Source: an uncultured Lactobacillus sp.
GTDB lineage: Bacteria; Bacillota; Bacilli; Lactobacillales; Lactobacillaceae
Length of the DNA stretch: 49,542 bases
Reading direction: 5' to 3'
Assembly: GCA_947641735.1 (NCBI GenBank)
Contig: CANRQR010000008.1
Location: 1 to 49,542 of the forward strand
A program made the translations under genes and the position numbers. This document shows positions 18,626 through 29,268 of this stretch, piece by piece; position 1 is the stretch's first letter; each line of letters begins with the position of its first letter. A model generated the notes under the pieces. The model had not been told where the DNA came from. It ran no database searches and worked only from the letters and a program-made list of their open reading frames with translations.

Positions 18626-19162
18626 ATGATTATTACGCTTATTGTGATTCTTTATCTCGGTTATCAAACTTATAAAGGATATCAACTGGGATTTGCTCAA
18701 CGTGTTATTAATATGATTTTTGGTGCAATTGTATTTGCAGCAGCTATTCTAGGCCAAAACAGCTTGGGAAATTGGTTCTATCAACAATTTTCTGGTAAGG
18801 TTGTTCCCACAACGGGCAATATTAGTCTTGAAATAATCGGTTACCGTTTCTTAGCCTTCTTTGTAATTTGGTTTATCGGTAAAATGATTTTAAAGATTTG
18901 TAAGGGCTGGCTTCCTAAACGTGATCGTACTAAAAAGGGAATCGGTAATCTATTAGACAATGTTTTAGGAGCAATAGTATCTTTTATTGCTGCTTACTTC
19001 TTAGTTTATGTAGCCTTATCAATGTGCCAGGCTTTTCAAAATCCTTGGTTTATTCAACAAACAGTTGATTCACCAATTTTACGAGTAATTATTTATAACA
19101 CACCAGGCTTGTCAAATGGAGTATTTAAGACAATATTTGGTATTAGTCGAACAGTTGGTTAA
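18626..19162 (+). CDS. cvpA: CvpA family membrane protein
   Basis: A 178-residue protein with four membrane segments (about 1-18, 26-45, 76-94 and 112-140) and the family pattern of an N-terminal YxGYxxG-like start (YLGYQTYKGYQLGF). CvpA proteins are linked to colicin V production and envelope stress in enterobacteria; the role in lactobacilli is unknown. It is monocistronic, divergent from rsmG, with ribosome binding site AAAGGGG and a TATAAT -10 at about 18595-18600. Confidence 0.8.
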   Translation: MIITLIVILYLGYQTYKGYQLGFAQRVINMIFGAIVFAAAILGQNSLGNWFYQQFSGKVVPTTGNISLEIIGYRFLAFFVIWFIGKMILKICKGWLPKRDRTKKGIGNLLDNVLGAIVSFIAAYFLVYVALSMCQAFQNPWFIQQTVDSPILRVIIYNTPGLSNGVFKTIFGISRTVG

Positions 19163-19172
19163 AATACTCAGC

Positions 19173-19208
19173 AAAAATAGGATTCGGTAATTCCGAATCC
19201 TATTTTTT
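19173..19208. terminator. Bidirectional terminator between cvpA and apbE
   Basis: A strong stem (AAAAATAGGATTCGG with CCGAATCCTATTTTT) and a 5-base loop, with A and T runs on either side, between the convergent cvpA and apbE genes. Confidence 0.92.
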
Positions 19209-20133
19209 ATACACCAATTCTTTCCATTGAATCATCGTCATATACAAAGATTGCACCATAGCGACCTGCTTTATCATTTTTCCAGCCTGGAATAGGACCA
19301 CCAGCAAAAAATAGTCGCTTACACTCAATTTCAGCTTGAACAGAATCACGAGTAAATAAGGTTACACCAGCCACATGAGTCTTAACGGGATATCCAGTTT
19401 TAGGATCAATAATGTGGTGATATTTTTTCCCATTAATTTCTAAAAAGCGTTCGTACGTCCCACTCGTTACAGCAGAACATTCATGGACAGTGGCGGTTGT
19501 TAAATTATTACCACGTTTCTTTTTCGGATCTTGCACGCCCAGAATCCATTCCCCACTTGCTCTTTTAGGAGAACTATTTACAAATAAGACATTCCCACCT
19601 AGATTAATAATTCCAGCACGAACATCATAAGCACGCCATAAATCTCTAATTCTATCTGCTATATATCCTTTAGCAATTCCGCCTAGATCCAGCTCCATCC
19701 CTTTTTTAGTTAAAAAAACAGTCTGATTATCATCATCTAATCTAACATCTGCTGGATTCGTTAGACTCATCTTCTCTTTAATCTGTTCATCAGTTGGAAC
19801 ATGGGCTCCTTTAAAACCAATATGCCATAATTTTACAACTGGTCCAATCAGAGCATTAAAGCCGAAATTTTGTTTACTTTCATAAACAGCTAGCTTAATT
19901 AGATTATATGTACTTGCAGAAACTTGTACGGGATGAATACCAGCTGCATGATTAACGTCCATTACCTCAGAATGGTCTCGATTTACTGTTAATCGATCTT
20001 CATATCCGGCAATCAAATCAAAACTCTGATCCAAAATCTTTTTATTCTGGTCACCATAAACCTGCAGCGTAATAACAGTTCCTAATCCGCGCCCAACTTT
20101 TGAAATTGGAGTTGAAGCATAATTTTCTATCAT
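19207..20133 (-). CDS. apbE: FAD:protein FMN transferase (ApbE family)
   Basis: A 308-residue ApbE protein with MELDLGGIAKGYIADRI in the FAD-binding core and the segment HHIIDPKTGYPV near the metal site. There is no lipoprotein signal, so it is probably cytoplasmic. ApbE attaches FMN to Thr/Ser of target flavoproteins; in Firmicutes targets include extracellular electron transfer or fumarate reductase-like proteins, none of which is seen nearby. Its start overlaps the preceding phosphatase stop by 4 bases (ATGA), showing translational coupling. Confidence 0.88.
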   Translation of the reverse strand: MIENYASTPISKVGRGLGTVITLQVYGDQNKKILDQSFDLIAGYEDRLTVNRDHSEVMDVNHAAGIHPVQVSASTYNLIKLAVYESKQNFGFNALIGPVVKLWHIGFKGAHVPTDEQIKEKMSLTNPADVRLDDDNQTVFLTKKGMELDLGGIAKGYIADRIRDLWRAYDVRAGIINLGGNVLFVNSSPKRASGEWILGVQDPKKKRGNNLTTATVHECSAVTSGTYERFLEINGKKYHHIIDPKTGYPVKTHVAGVTLFTRDSVQAEIECKRLFFAGGPIPGWKNDKAGRYGAIFVYDDDSMERIGV

Positions 20134-20933
20134 TTTGATGCCTTCTTTGGTTCTAAGTATAATTCTCTCAAACTTTGAATCATCTCATCATCAACTTTAA
20201 GAACATTTTTAATGTAATTATCTATTCCATCATACTTTTCATCAATTAATAAGAGAGCTGTATCCAAATATTCATTTGCGACACTGGCTAAGCTTCTAAC
20301 GTTAGCACGCAAAATCACACTACCACCCTCATCAATTATCTTTTGATTCATCTTAGCCTGATAATTTCCTAGCATTAAGTTAGAAAATAGATAATCTTGT
20401 CTGATAGTTTCCATATCAACGCCCAAAATATATAGGATCAGAACTGTAGCTAATCCTGTACGATCTTTTCCTTCAGAGCAATGAAAAATAATAGCTCCAT
20501 CTTTAGTATTAGCAAAGATGTTAAGTAAACTATTAAAGGCTTTTTGAGAATATTCCTTACTAACAGAAGAATGGTACTGGTGACACATCGTCTTAAAACC
20601 AGCATATTGATCTTTAGTATAGGTCTTTTTTAATTGCAATATCTTTTGATCTGTTTCTGCACTTTGATTTCCATGAATTGGATTATCAATATGTTCAACT
20701 CCTGCTGGCACAACATCAGGAGCTAATTCAATTTCTTTAGGTGAGCGTAAATCAACAATTTTAGTTAAGCCATAATTAATTAAAAAAGTTTCATCTTCTT
20801 TAGTCATTTGGCATAACTTCCCTGTTCTTAGAAGTCGATGCATCTTAATTTTTCGACCATCAAAACCTACATAACCGCCCAAATCACGTGCATTTGGCAC
20901 ATGTTGCAGTGGTAAAATGTTTGGCCTAATCAT
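20130..20933 (-). CDS. Protein-tyrosine/serine phosphatase (Y_phosphatase3 type)
   Basis: A 267-residue phosphatase with the P-loop HCSEGKDRTG (Cys152, Arg158) and the N-terminal signature NARDLGGYVGFDG of the bacterial Y_phosphatase3/LipA-like family. It is in an operon with mupG upstream (10-base gap) and apbE downstream (4-base overlap). The substrate may be a phosphoprotein, a phosphoinositide-like lipid or a sugar phosphate; the MupG context makes a sugar phosphate worth testing. Confidence 0.85.
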   Translation of the reverse strand: MIRPNILPLQHVPNARDLGGYVGFDGRKIKMHRLLRTGKLCQMTKEDETFLINYGLTKIVDLRSPKEIELAPDVVPAGVEHIDNPIHGNQSAETDQKILQLKKTYTKDQYAGFKTMCHQYHSSVSKEYSQKAFNSLLNIFANTKDGAIIFHCSEGKDRTGLATVLILYILGVDMETIRQDYLFSNLMLGNYQAKMNQKIIDEGGSVILRANVRSLASVANEYLDTALLLIDEKYDGIDNYIKNVLKVDDEMIQSLRELYLEPKKASK

Positions 20934-20943
20934 TTTGTAATCC

Positions 20944-21981
20944 CTACTTTTCTAAATTTTTAAAAATAACTTTTTGTCCTGGCTCGATATGAGGAAGCAA
21001 GCTACACTCTTCATCGCAGACTCTTCCAAGAACCCTTCCATCTTTATTAACAGGTAAATTTCTCTTAGCAATATGAATTTCGTTACTATTTAAACCATTG
21101 CTATTGATACTAATTGTTCCCACAGGTCGATCCAAAGGTAAATCCTGCGCTTCAAACTCTGGAAGCTCGCCTTCACTACGGAGTCTAACGATATCTTGAG
21201 CAAGATACAAATAATTATGCCATTGATTTTCATTGAGAAAAGTATTTTTTTCATCTACATGAAGCGTAATTGCATGATCCTTCGTATAACGCGCAAAAGA
21301 CTTAATCGTCTCACTAGTTAGACGATCGCCAACAATGACGTTATTGCAGGCCAAATCTTTTAAGTTGAGAGCTGCTGCTAATGGATATACGCCTCTTTGT
21401 GACTCAAGAGTAGTTTCTCCAGCAAAAAATGGTCCTCTTTTAACCCCATCTCCAGATATAAAAGCTGCTGTTTCTAAATTACAATTGTGAAGCCATTGAT
21501 TTTTTTCTTCAAACCACTTTTCATCCATTCCTGTTTCTGGCTGGGAATAAAAATCAAATAGGGCTCTAATATGATCAAAGTTAGCTGCCTCTTCTTTTAA
21601 ATGAGTAATATCTTCTGGTTGTAAGTAAATTGCATTTAAAGATACCCACATAGTTTTAGACAATTTTGATACAAAACGCATTAATACTTGATCGTTAATC
21701 CTTAACCCAGTAACATTAAGCTTCTTTATTTCTTCTGCATCCGCTAAATCATAGCCTAAATAATGTAAATCATCTTGTGAAACGTCTGCCATGACCTTTA
21801 ACTCTAAATCCTTACACCAGCTAGTTAACTGATCTAATCTTTTTAGTACTATGTCTGCTTCATCTTTTAAGCCGGTTAATGAAGTAAAGACTTCCTTAAA
21901 ACCAGCATTCCTCATTCCAAGCAAATAATTATGATCATCTGCAGTCAAATCTTTATCTAAGTAAACTGAAAAACCGAGCAT
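20944..21981 (-). CDS. mupG: MupG family (DUF871) 6-phospho-N-acetylmuramidase-like protein
   Basis: A 345-residue protein with the DUF871 layout: a TIM barrel starting LGFSVYLDKDLTADDHNYL, a segment VTGLRIND, and a C-terminal cyclophilin-like domain with PVGTISINSNGLN and VCDEECSLLPHIEPGQKV. S. aureus MupG hydrolyses MurNAc-6P-GlcNAc during cell-wall recycling. The usual partner genes (murQ, MurNAc PTS) are not adjacent. A cre-like site lies 26-39 bases upstream, suggesting CcpA control. Confidence 0.8.
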   Translation of the reverse strand: MLGFSVYLDKDLTADDHNYLLGMRNAGFKEVFTSLTGLKDEADIVLKRLDQLTSWCKDLELKVMADVSQDDLHYLGYDLADAEEIKKLNVTGLRINDQVLMRFVSKLSKTMWVSLNAIYLQPEDITHLKEEAANFDHIRALFDFYSQPETGMDEKWFEEKNQWLHNCNLETAAFISGDGVKRGPFFAGETTLESQRGVYPLAAALNLKDLACNNVIVGDRLTSETIKSFARYTKDHAITLHVDEKNTFLNENQWHNYLYLAQDIVRLRSEGELPEFEAQDLPLDRPVGTISINSNGLNSNEIHIAKRNLPVNKDGRVLGRVCDEECSLLPHIEPGQKVIFKNLEK

Positions 21982-22006
21982 ATAAATCTCTCTTTTCTAA
22001 GCTTTG

Positions 22007-22020
22007 TGAAAATGCTTTCT
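22007..22020 (-). promoter_or_regulatory. cre-like site upstream of mupG
   Basis: On the minus strand AGAAAGCATTTTCA matches TGWAANCGNTNWCA at 12 of 14 positions. It lies 26-39 bases upstream of the mupG start, the region expected for its promoter. Confidence 0.5.
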
Positions 22021-22052
22021 TTCATTAAAATAATAAACTTTAATGACAAAAA

Positions 22053-22080
22053 AAGCTAGATAGAAAATTCTACCTAGTTT
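22053..22080 (-). terminator. Terminator of the FMN reductase pair
   Basis: On the minus strand AAACTAG-TAGA pairs imperfectly with TCTA-CTAG, followed by seven T residues. It lies about 30 bases after the second reductase stop codon. Confidence 0.75.
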
Positions 22081-22111
22081 CTTTTGTACTATAGGAAAAT
22101 AAGGTTTTAAC

Positions 22112-22666
22112 TTATTTTTGAGCTTGTTCAACAAATTTAACAAAATTATTAAATGCTAAATCAATAGCATGAATAGTCTCTTGGTCTAATAAGTCTCCAG
22201 TATTCTTGTCAAACTTATCTGCAGCATGACCAATTAAAACTTCATTCCCTGGCAAAACATTTGCACTTTGATCAGGAGAAAGCAAAATTTCACGCATTTC
22301 TTCTTGCGCTCTTGAAGCTCCCTGAATTCCGTAAGATGTACCTAAAACCATTGCTGGTTTCATCTTCATTACATCTGCATTTCCTTGAGCATGGCTTCCC
22401 GTCCACTCCATTGCACTCTTCAATGCAGAAGGAATACCATGGTCATATTCTGGAGTAGCAAAAATCACACCATCTGCTTCACGGATCTTATTTTTGAATT
22501 CTTCAACTTTACTATCTGGTTGTGCCTCTTTTTTAAAACGAGGTAAATCAGCAATTTCATATACTTCAATTTCAGCCTGATCTTTATACCGCTTAGCCAT
22601 AAATTGATCTAAAAAACGATTATATGAAAAATCTGCATTCGTACCAACAATTGCTAGTAATTTCAT
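22112..22666 (-). CDS. NADPH-dependent FMN reductase family protein (second of tandem pair)
   Basis: A 184-residue flavodoxin-fold protein. FMN-phosphate contacts lie in the N-terminal strand-loop (IVGTNADFSYNRFL), followed by ATPEYDHGIPSALKSAMEW, the hallmark of YieF/azoreductase-like NAD(P)H:quinone or FMN reductases, and GTSYGIQGASRAQ. A strong AGGAGG site precedes the ATG. It lies 12 bases after a paralogue of 178 residues, a tandem duplication. The likely role is reduction of quinones or flavins in redox defence; the substrate is unknown. Confidence 0.85.
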   Translation of the reverse strand: MKLLAIVGTNADFSYNRFLDQFMAKRYKDQAEIEVYEIADLPRFKKEAQPDSKVEEFKNKIREADGVIFATPEYDHGIPSALKSAMEWTGSHAQGNADVMKMKPAMVLGTSYGIQGASRAQEEMREILLSPDQSANVLPGNEVLIGHAADKFDKNTGDLLDQETIHAIDLAFNNFVKFVEQAQK

Positions 22667-22678
22667 GGGTCGTTCCTC

Positions 22679-23215
22679 CTACTTACTTACTTCAGCATAA
22701 AAACTATCAAATTCATCAAAGAAATGATCTAAAAACTTAACAGTTCCAGCTGGTAAGTTTCCGTTTTCGTCAAATTGTTCTGGAGCTGTTCCCATCATAA
22801 ATTCATCACCATTAAAGACTTTGGCACCAAAACCAGGAGAGGAAAGCACCAGCTTTAAATGACTTTGGCCACGAGCTGATCCTTGTGGTAAAACTGAAGT
22901 ACCCACAATAACTACCGGCTTATCTTTAAAAGGGTGTTCAGCTGATGAAAGCCATTCTAGTGCACTCTTTAAGGATGAAGGAACTGAGTGTTGTTGTTCT
23001 GGCGTAGAGATTAACACTGCATCTGCATCAGCTACCTTTTTAGCAAAGCTAGCTACTGCAGCAGGTTCTTTAACTCCTTCTTTAAACATTGGAAGATCTT
23101 TAACCTCTCCCAATTCAATATCATATCTATCAATAAAATGCTTTTTAATAAAATTTAGTAGATCGCGATTATAAGAATGATCGGCGTTGCTACCTACAAT
23201 GGCAAAGAGTTTCAT
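22679..23215 (-). CDS. NADPH-dependent FMN reductase family protein (first of tandem pair)
   Basis: A 178-residue paralogue of the downstream protein with the same layout: [15 protein letters not shown] at the N-terminus, [19 protein letters not shown] and [13 protein letters not shown]. The tyrosine-bearing EYDHG of the neighbour is EQQHS here, so substrate handling near the flavin may differ. Both genes are cotranscribed and end at the terminator at 22053-22080. A TetR gene lies upstream on the same strand but is separated by its own terminator. Confidence 0.83.
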   Translation of the reverse strand: MKLFAIVGSNADHSYNRDLLNFIKKHFIDRYDIELGEVKDLPMFKEGVKEPAAVASFAKKVADADAVLISTPEQQHSVPSSLKSALEWLSSAEHPFKDKPVVIVGTSVLPQGSARGQSHLKLVLSSPGFGAKVFNGDEFMMGTAPEQFDENGNLPAGTVKFLDHFFDEFDSFYAEVSK

Positions 23216-23307
23216 TTCTACGTTACCTTTCTTTATAATTATCTTTCTATTAAATTATACTTTTTAATCTCACTATTTTAAAAGTCATAATTTAATTTTA
23301 ACAAAAA

Positions 23308-23336
23308 AGCACCACTTTCAGTTGAACGTGGTGCTT
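23308..23336 (-). terminator. Terminator of the TetR gene
   Basis: A perfect 9-bp stem (AAGCACCAC with GTGGTGCTT) around an 11-base loop, followed on the minus strand by a T run, 15 bases after the stop codon. Confidence 0.85.
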
Positions 23337-23351
23337 AATTAACCTGTGAAA

Positions 23352-23975
23352 CTAGCCTAGACGCTCTTCAAGAGAAGCGTCACCATCAGCAGCAAATAGT
23401 GGATTTTCCTCAACATTAGTGAGACGGTCATTTAACATTGCTTCATGAATTTGTGCCTTTAAAACACTAATCATTTGAGCTTGTGAAAAGTTTGCCATCT
23501 TGTTAATGAGAAGAGTTGCTAAACCTGTAGCAGCAATCCAGTTAGAAATCACAATATGATTGAGTCTTTCTTCAGAGAATTGTTCTGCGTCAAATTGTTG
23601 CTTGAATTTTTCAAGTCCAAGTCCCATTAGAGTATCAACAATCATTTGATTACCAAATTTACCATCTACAAACATTGCCCTAAACAAATCAATGTGTTCT
23701 TTAGCAAAGTACAAGTATGAAAGATCTAAATCAATCAATGGTTCACCTGTAAAATTCTGTTGAAGAGTATTAGATTTCAATTCATCAGAAATTTTTGCTA
23801 AAACTTGATTACGTAAATCTTGCATGTTTTCAAATTCAAGATAAATTGGTTGAGTTGAGCACTTAACTGCTTTTGCAATATTTCTTGCAGTTAGACTTTC
23901 AATTCCACCACGAACTGCCAATTTATAAGCAGCGTCAAGAATTCTTTGTTTATCTATTTCTTTTTTTCTAGCCAC
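23352..23975 (-). CDS. TetR/AcrR family transcriptional regulator
   Basis: A 207-residue regulator that starts with GTG, 8 bases after a GAGG site. The N-terminal helix-turn-helix ILDAAYKLAVRGGIESLTARNIAKAVKCSTQPIYLEF is typical of TetR; the ligand-binding C-terminal domain is not recognisable. It is monocistronic. The downstream FMN reductase pair is a plausible target by position, but no clear shared operator was seen. Confidence 0.85.
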   Translation of the reverse strand: MARKKEIDKQRILDAAYKLAVRGGIESLTARNIAKAVKCSTQPIYLEFENMQDLRNQVLAKISDELKSNTLQQNFTGEPLIDLDLSYLYFAKEHIDLFRAMFVDGKFGNQMIVDTLMGLGLEKFKQQFDAEQFSEERLNHIVISNWIAATGLATLLINKMANFSQAQMISVLKAQIHEAMLNDRLTNVEENPLFAADGDASLEERLG

Positions 23976-24122
23976 TTTTATTACCTCACTTAATTCATAT
24001 TCATATCAACATCAACACATTATGATCATCTAAAAAATAACATAAATGCCTAACGTCTGTTATTTTCTTCGTCATTATATTATAACAAAAATATGAAAAA
24101 TTGGAGAATTTTGTGTAAATTT

Positions 24123-24365
24123 CTATAATCTTTTAAATAAACTTGAATCATCATCACCAGTAAATTGGTCATAATGTGAATTAATCATTTCCATAACTTG
24201 TTGTTTATCTAGGCCTTCATTTGCAGCAAATGCTAAAAATGCAGCTGAAAGAATGTATCCTTTTTCACGATTATCAACTAAATTATCAGAAAATTCCATA
24301 TTAATGGTATTATCTTTGTAATCAGTTGTAAGAATAATTTTTTTATCTTCTGGTAATTCTGCCAT
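24123..24365 (-). CDS. Small acidic protein of unknown function
   Basis: An 80-residue soluble protein, acidic, with no membrane segment and no recognised motif. The N-terminal half looks like beta strands (KKIILTTDYKDNTINMEF), the rest helical. It is divergent from the pepD gene, sharing a 77-base intergenic region with a TATAAT-rich stretch. The ATG has only a weak upstream ribosome binding site (GTGAGGGC). The protein length and composition support a real gene. Confidence 0.6.
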   Translation of the reverse strand: MAELPEDKKIILTTDYKDNTINMEFSDNLVDNREKGYILSAAFLAFAANEGLDKQQVMEMINSHYDQFTGDDDSSLFKRL

Positions 24366-24442
24366 TTTAATGCCCTCACTTATTTTTAAGTTTTATACGT
24401 TACAATATAGATTATATTATATCAATAGAAAGTGTGAAACCT

Positions 24443-25855
24443 ATGACTTCTCCTGTTGGACGTTCATCCTGTACATCTATTTTAATCGGTAAGAAAGCTA
24501 CTGTAGATGGTAGTGTTATTATTGGCCGAAATGAAGATGCTAAGACTGCTTGGCCAAAGCATCTTGCTTTTAATTCACATCAAATAATTAAAAATAATAT
24601 CTTTAAATCAAAAGATAACGAGTTTCAGATGGAATTACCTAACGAACGTTTTTCTTACTCTTCTACTCCTGAATGGACAGACAAATATGGAGTATTCGAA
24701 GAAGACGGAATTAATGAGTACCACGTTGCAATGAGCGCTACTGAAAGTGCCTATGCTAATGATCGTGTAATGGCTATGGATCCTTTTGATGAAGAAAAAG
24801 GTATTTTAGAAGAAGCCATGGTAACTGTTGTTTTGCCATATATTAAATCTGCTCGAGAAGGTGTAGAACGTTTAGGCAAGATTGTTCAAGAACACGGTGC
24901 AGCAGAAGCGGATGGGATTTTATTCGCAGATAGAGATGAAGCTTGGTATATGGAAATTGGTTCCGGTCACCATTATGTTGCTCAACGCATCCCTGCCGAT
25001 TCATACGCCGTAGTTGCTAATCAACTAGCAATTCAAATCATTGATTTCAACGATAAGGACAATTTTATAACTTCTCCTGGAATTCAAGAATTTGTTTATC
25101 AAAATAATCTTTGGCCAAAAAATAAGCCATTTAATTTCAGATTGATTTTTGGTACACATGATGATTCGGATTTAACTTATAATACTCCACGTGTTTGGAG
25201 TGGCCAAAAGCTTCTAACGCCTTCCATAAATCAAGATCCAGAAAGTTTTGATTTACCATTTATTAGAAAACCTGATCATCCTGTATCTATTCAAGACGCT
25301 CAACGCGTTTTAAGCGATCACTTTAATGGGACCCAGTATGACCTAACTAATTCTAAAAACGAAGGTCAACCTGCCTATCGTCCAATTGCTGTAGCTACTA
25401 CTCAAGAATCTCACCTCCTGCAACTTAGAGAAGAAGATATGACTCATTGGCTAGCAATGGGAATTGCCGCACAAAGTGTTTACATTCCTTTTTACCCACA
25501 AGGAACTAAAGTACCAACTATGTTCAAGTATGGTAAAGAAGAATTTTCAACTAATTCTGCTTACTGGGTATTTAAAATGGCTAGCGTTTTAGTAGATCGA
25601 AATTGGAATAAATATGCAACTAATTTAGTTAATACACAAAAAGCAACGAATCTATCTTTAAATAAGCTACGAGCTGAATATGATAAGAAATTGACTCAAG
25701 AAAAAGATGAGGTTAAAAAAGTAGAGTTAGTAAACGAAGCTAATAAAAAATTAGCTGATGTTGCTATTAAGAACTATCAAAAATTAAATGCTAAATTAAT
25801 TACTGCTCAAACTGCCGATTCACCACTTCGGTTTAAGATTGATCCTAATTTGTAG
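24443..25855 (+). CDS. pepD: C69 family dipeptidase (PepD type)
   Basis: A 470-residue N-terminal nucleophile dipeptidase. The ATG at 24443 is preferred over an in-frame GTG at 24434 because AGAAAG lies 10 bases before the ATG but only 1 base before the GTG. Catalytic Cys10 lies in SCTSILIGKKATVDGS, followed by GRNEDAKTAWPKH, the C69 signature. Lactobacillus PepD enzymes hydrolyse a wide range of dipeptides in the cytoplasm, feeding amino-acid nutrition. It is monocistronic with a strong terminator. Confidence 0.92.
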   Translation: MTSPVGRSSCTSILIGKKATVDGSVIIGRNEDAKTAWPKHLAFNSHQIIKNNIFKSKDNEFQMELPNERFSYSSTPEWTDKYGVFEEDGINEYHVAMSATESAYANDRVMAMDPFDEEKGILEEAMVTVVLPYIKSAREGVERLGKIVQEHGAAEADGILFADRDEAWYMEIGSGHHYVAQRIPADSYAVVANQLAIQIIDFNDKDNFITSPGIQEFVYQNNLWPKNKPFNFRLIFGTHDDSDLTYNTPRVWSGQKLLTPSINQDPESFDLPFIRKPDHPVSIQDAQRVLSDHFNGTQYDLTNSKNEGQPAYRPIAVATTQESHLLQLREEDMTHWLAMGIAAQSVYIPFYPQGTKVPTMFKYGKEEFSTNSAYWVFKMASVLVDRNWNKYATNLVNTQKATNLSLNKLRAEYDKKLTQEKDEVKKVELVNEANKKLADVAIKNYQKLNAKLITAQTADSPLRFKIDPNL

Positions 25856-25875
25856 AATTGAAGCATTACTAAATG

Positions 25876-25916
25876 AAAAGAATTCAAGTACCTGCTACAG
25901 GCACCTGAATTCTTTT
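25876..25916. terminator. Bidirectional terminator between pepD and the GH1 gene
   Basis: A long stem (AAAAGAATTCA with TGAATTCTTTT, continuing with CCTG/CAGG after two mismatches) and a T run in both directions, between convergent genes. Confidence 0.9.
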
Positions 25917-27405
<1,489 letters not shown>

Positions 27406-29268
27406 CTAAGCTAATACAATAACATTACTATTCGTTGTAACATCCTTTTCCTCATCTTTTTTGGTTACAACTGGCAATACTTCTAAGAAATCTTTGCTGT
27501 TTAACACAATCATCATTACTGTTGGATCATATCCAGCTTTTTTTATCTTATCTATGTCAAAATCAACCAATTCTTGACCAGCTTTCACATGATCCCCTTT
27601 TTTAACTAATTGTTTAAATCCATCACCATTCATCTGAACTGTATCAATCCCTATATGAATCAATACATCTGCATCATTATCTAAATGAAGACCAATAGCA
27701 TGTCCTGTATCAAAAGTAGCTGTAACCACCCCATCATCAGGAGCGTAAATTTTACCTTCACTAGGAATAACAGCAATTCCTTTTCCCATTACTCCACTTG
27801 CAAATGTTTCATCCTTTACATCACTAAGCGGCTCTACTTTCCCATTTACAGGACTCCTTAAATCATGTTTTTCATGTACTTGATCAAACTTCTTTTTTTG
27901 ATTATTTTCATCTACTGGATCATCAAAACCAATCATCCATGTAGCAATAAATGTAGCAACACTAGCAACAATAATTACGATAATAGCTTGAATAACAAAA
28001 TTTTCAGTTTTAGAAACCCACATTGGCAAACTTAAAAAGGCAGGTGTGACATAAATAAATGCCTTAATTTTCATAAAACTTGCAACTACACCTGCAATTG
28101 CACCACCAATCATTGCTCCATACATAGGTTTCTTTAATGGTAAATTAACACCAAACAGAGCAGGTTCAGTAATTCCACCTAAGTATGCAGTTGCACTAGA
28201 TGAAAGTGCTAAACTCTTTAGTTTCTTGTTTTTACTCTTTAAACCAACTGCTAGTGAAGCAGCTGCTTGTGACATATTTGAACATAATGCAACTACACGA
28301 ATAATTGGATCAAAACCTTGTGTAGCAACTAATTGAATACTAATTGGGCTTAAAGCTTTGTGAATCCCAATAGATACAAACCAAGGATATGCTGCAGCCA
28401 AAATTGGAATAGCAACAATTCCTGCATTGTGGAATAGCCACATAGATATAAATCCAATACCTTCAGAGATCATATTAGAGATTGGCCCAATAACTAGGAA
28501 AATTAAAGGTGCAGTTATAAGCATTGTTAACATTGGAACCATAAAAATTTTCACCATATTTGGTGTATATTTCTTTACATACTTATAAATATAGGACATG
28601 ATCCAAACTGAAATAATTGCAGTGATTAAAGTAGAAGAATATTTAATTAGCTGTACTGGCATCCCAAGAAACTCTACTGGCTTTTTAGCTGCAACCATTG
28701 CTGTCCAAATGGGATGTTCAGTTACTAATCCCATAAAAGCACCTAAATATTGATCAGTATTAAAAACCTTAGCGGCTGAAAATCCAATAAACGCTGGCAT
28801 AAAGAAATAGCCGGTATCAAAAATTAAATTTAATATTTGATAAGTTTGGCTTTTATCTGACAACAAACCGCTAATTGTCAAAATCAAAAGCAAAACTTTT
28901 CCCATTCCGGCTCCAGCAAGTAATGGGATAGCAGGAGCAATTGATCCAGTAATCACACTAATTACAGTATCAAAAATATTCTTCTTTTCTTTAGGTGTTG
29001 ACTTATAACTATCATCATTTTCGATGTTAATCATCTTAACTAAATCGTTATAAACATCTTCAACTGTACTACCAATAACTAATTGATATTGTCCTGCTTT
29101 TTTTACTACTTGCAATACTCCAGGAATTCGTGCAGCTGCCGCATCATCTGCTTTACTTTCATCTTTTAGAACAAATCTTAGTCTTGTCGCACAGTGAACA
29201 ACAGACTGAATATTATCTTCTCCTCCAACAGCAGCTATAATCTGCTTATTCATATTTTCATAGCTCAT
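27406..29268 (-). CDS. bglP: Beta-glucoside PTS permease, IIBCA
   Basis: A 620-residue fused PTS transporter in B-C-A order. IIB is about residues 1-85 with phosphorylation Cys26 in VVHCATRLRF; IIC is a membrane region of about ten segments (100-460) including the GITEPALFG motif; IIA is about 475-610 with phosphorylation His538 in LIHIGIDTVQMNG. It imports and phosphorylates beta-glucosides such as salicin, arbutin or cellobiose. It starts 4 bases inside the end of bglG and precedes the GH1 gene, forming a bglG-bglP-bglA operon. Confidence 0.93.
   Translation of the reverse strand: MSYENMNKQIIAAVGGEDNIQSVVHCATRLRFVLKDESKADDAAAARIPGVLQVVKKAGQYQLVIGSTVEDVYNDLVKMINIENDDSYKSTPKEKKNIFDTVISVITGSIAPAIPLLAGAGMGKVLLLILTISGLLSDKSQTYQILNLIFDTGYFFMPAFIGFSAAKVFNTDQYLGAFMGLVTEHPIWTAMVAAKKPVEFLGMPVQLIKYSSTLITAIISVWIMSYIYKYVKKYTPNMVKIFMVPMLTMLITAPLIFLVIGPISNMISEGIGFISMWLFHNAGIVAIPILAAAYPWFVSIGIHKALSPISIQLVATQGFDPIIRVVALCSNMSQAAASLAVGLKSKNKKLKSLALSSSATAYLGGITEPALFGVNLPLKKPMYGAMIGGAIAGVVASFMKIKAFIYVTPAFLSLPMWVSKTENFVIQAIIVIIVASVATFIATWMIGFDDPVDENNQKKKFDQVHEKHDLRSPVNGKVEPLSDVKDETFASGVMGKGIAVIPSEGKIYAPDDGVVTATFDTGHAIGLHLDNDADVLIHIGIDTVQMNGDGFKQLVKKGDHVKAGQELVDFDIDKIKKAGYDPTVMMIVLNSKDFLEVLPVVTKKDEEKDVTTNSNVIVLA

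Noticed and set aside
24434-24442. GTG start for pepD, 3 codons upstream of the chosen ATG
   Set aside because: The AGAAAG site would be 1 base from the GTG, too close; it is well spaced for the ATG at 24443.
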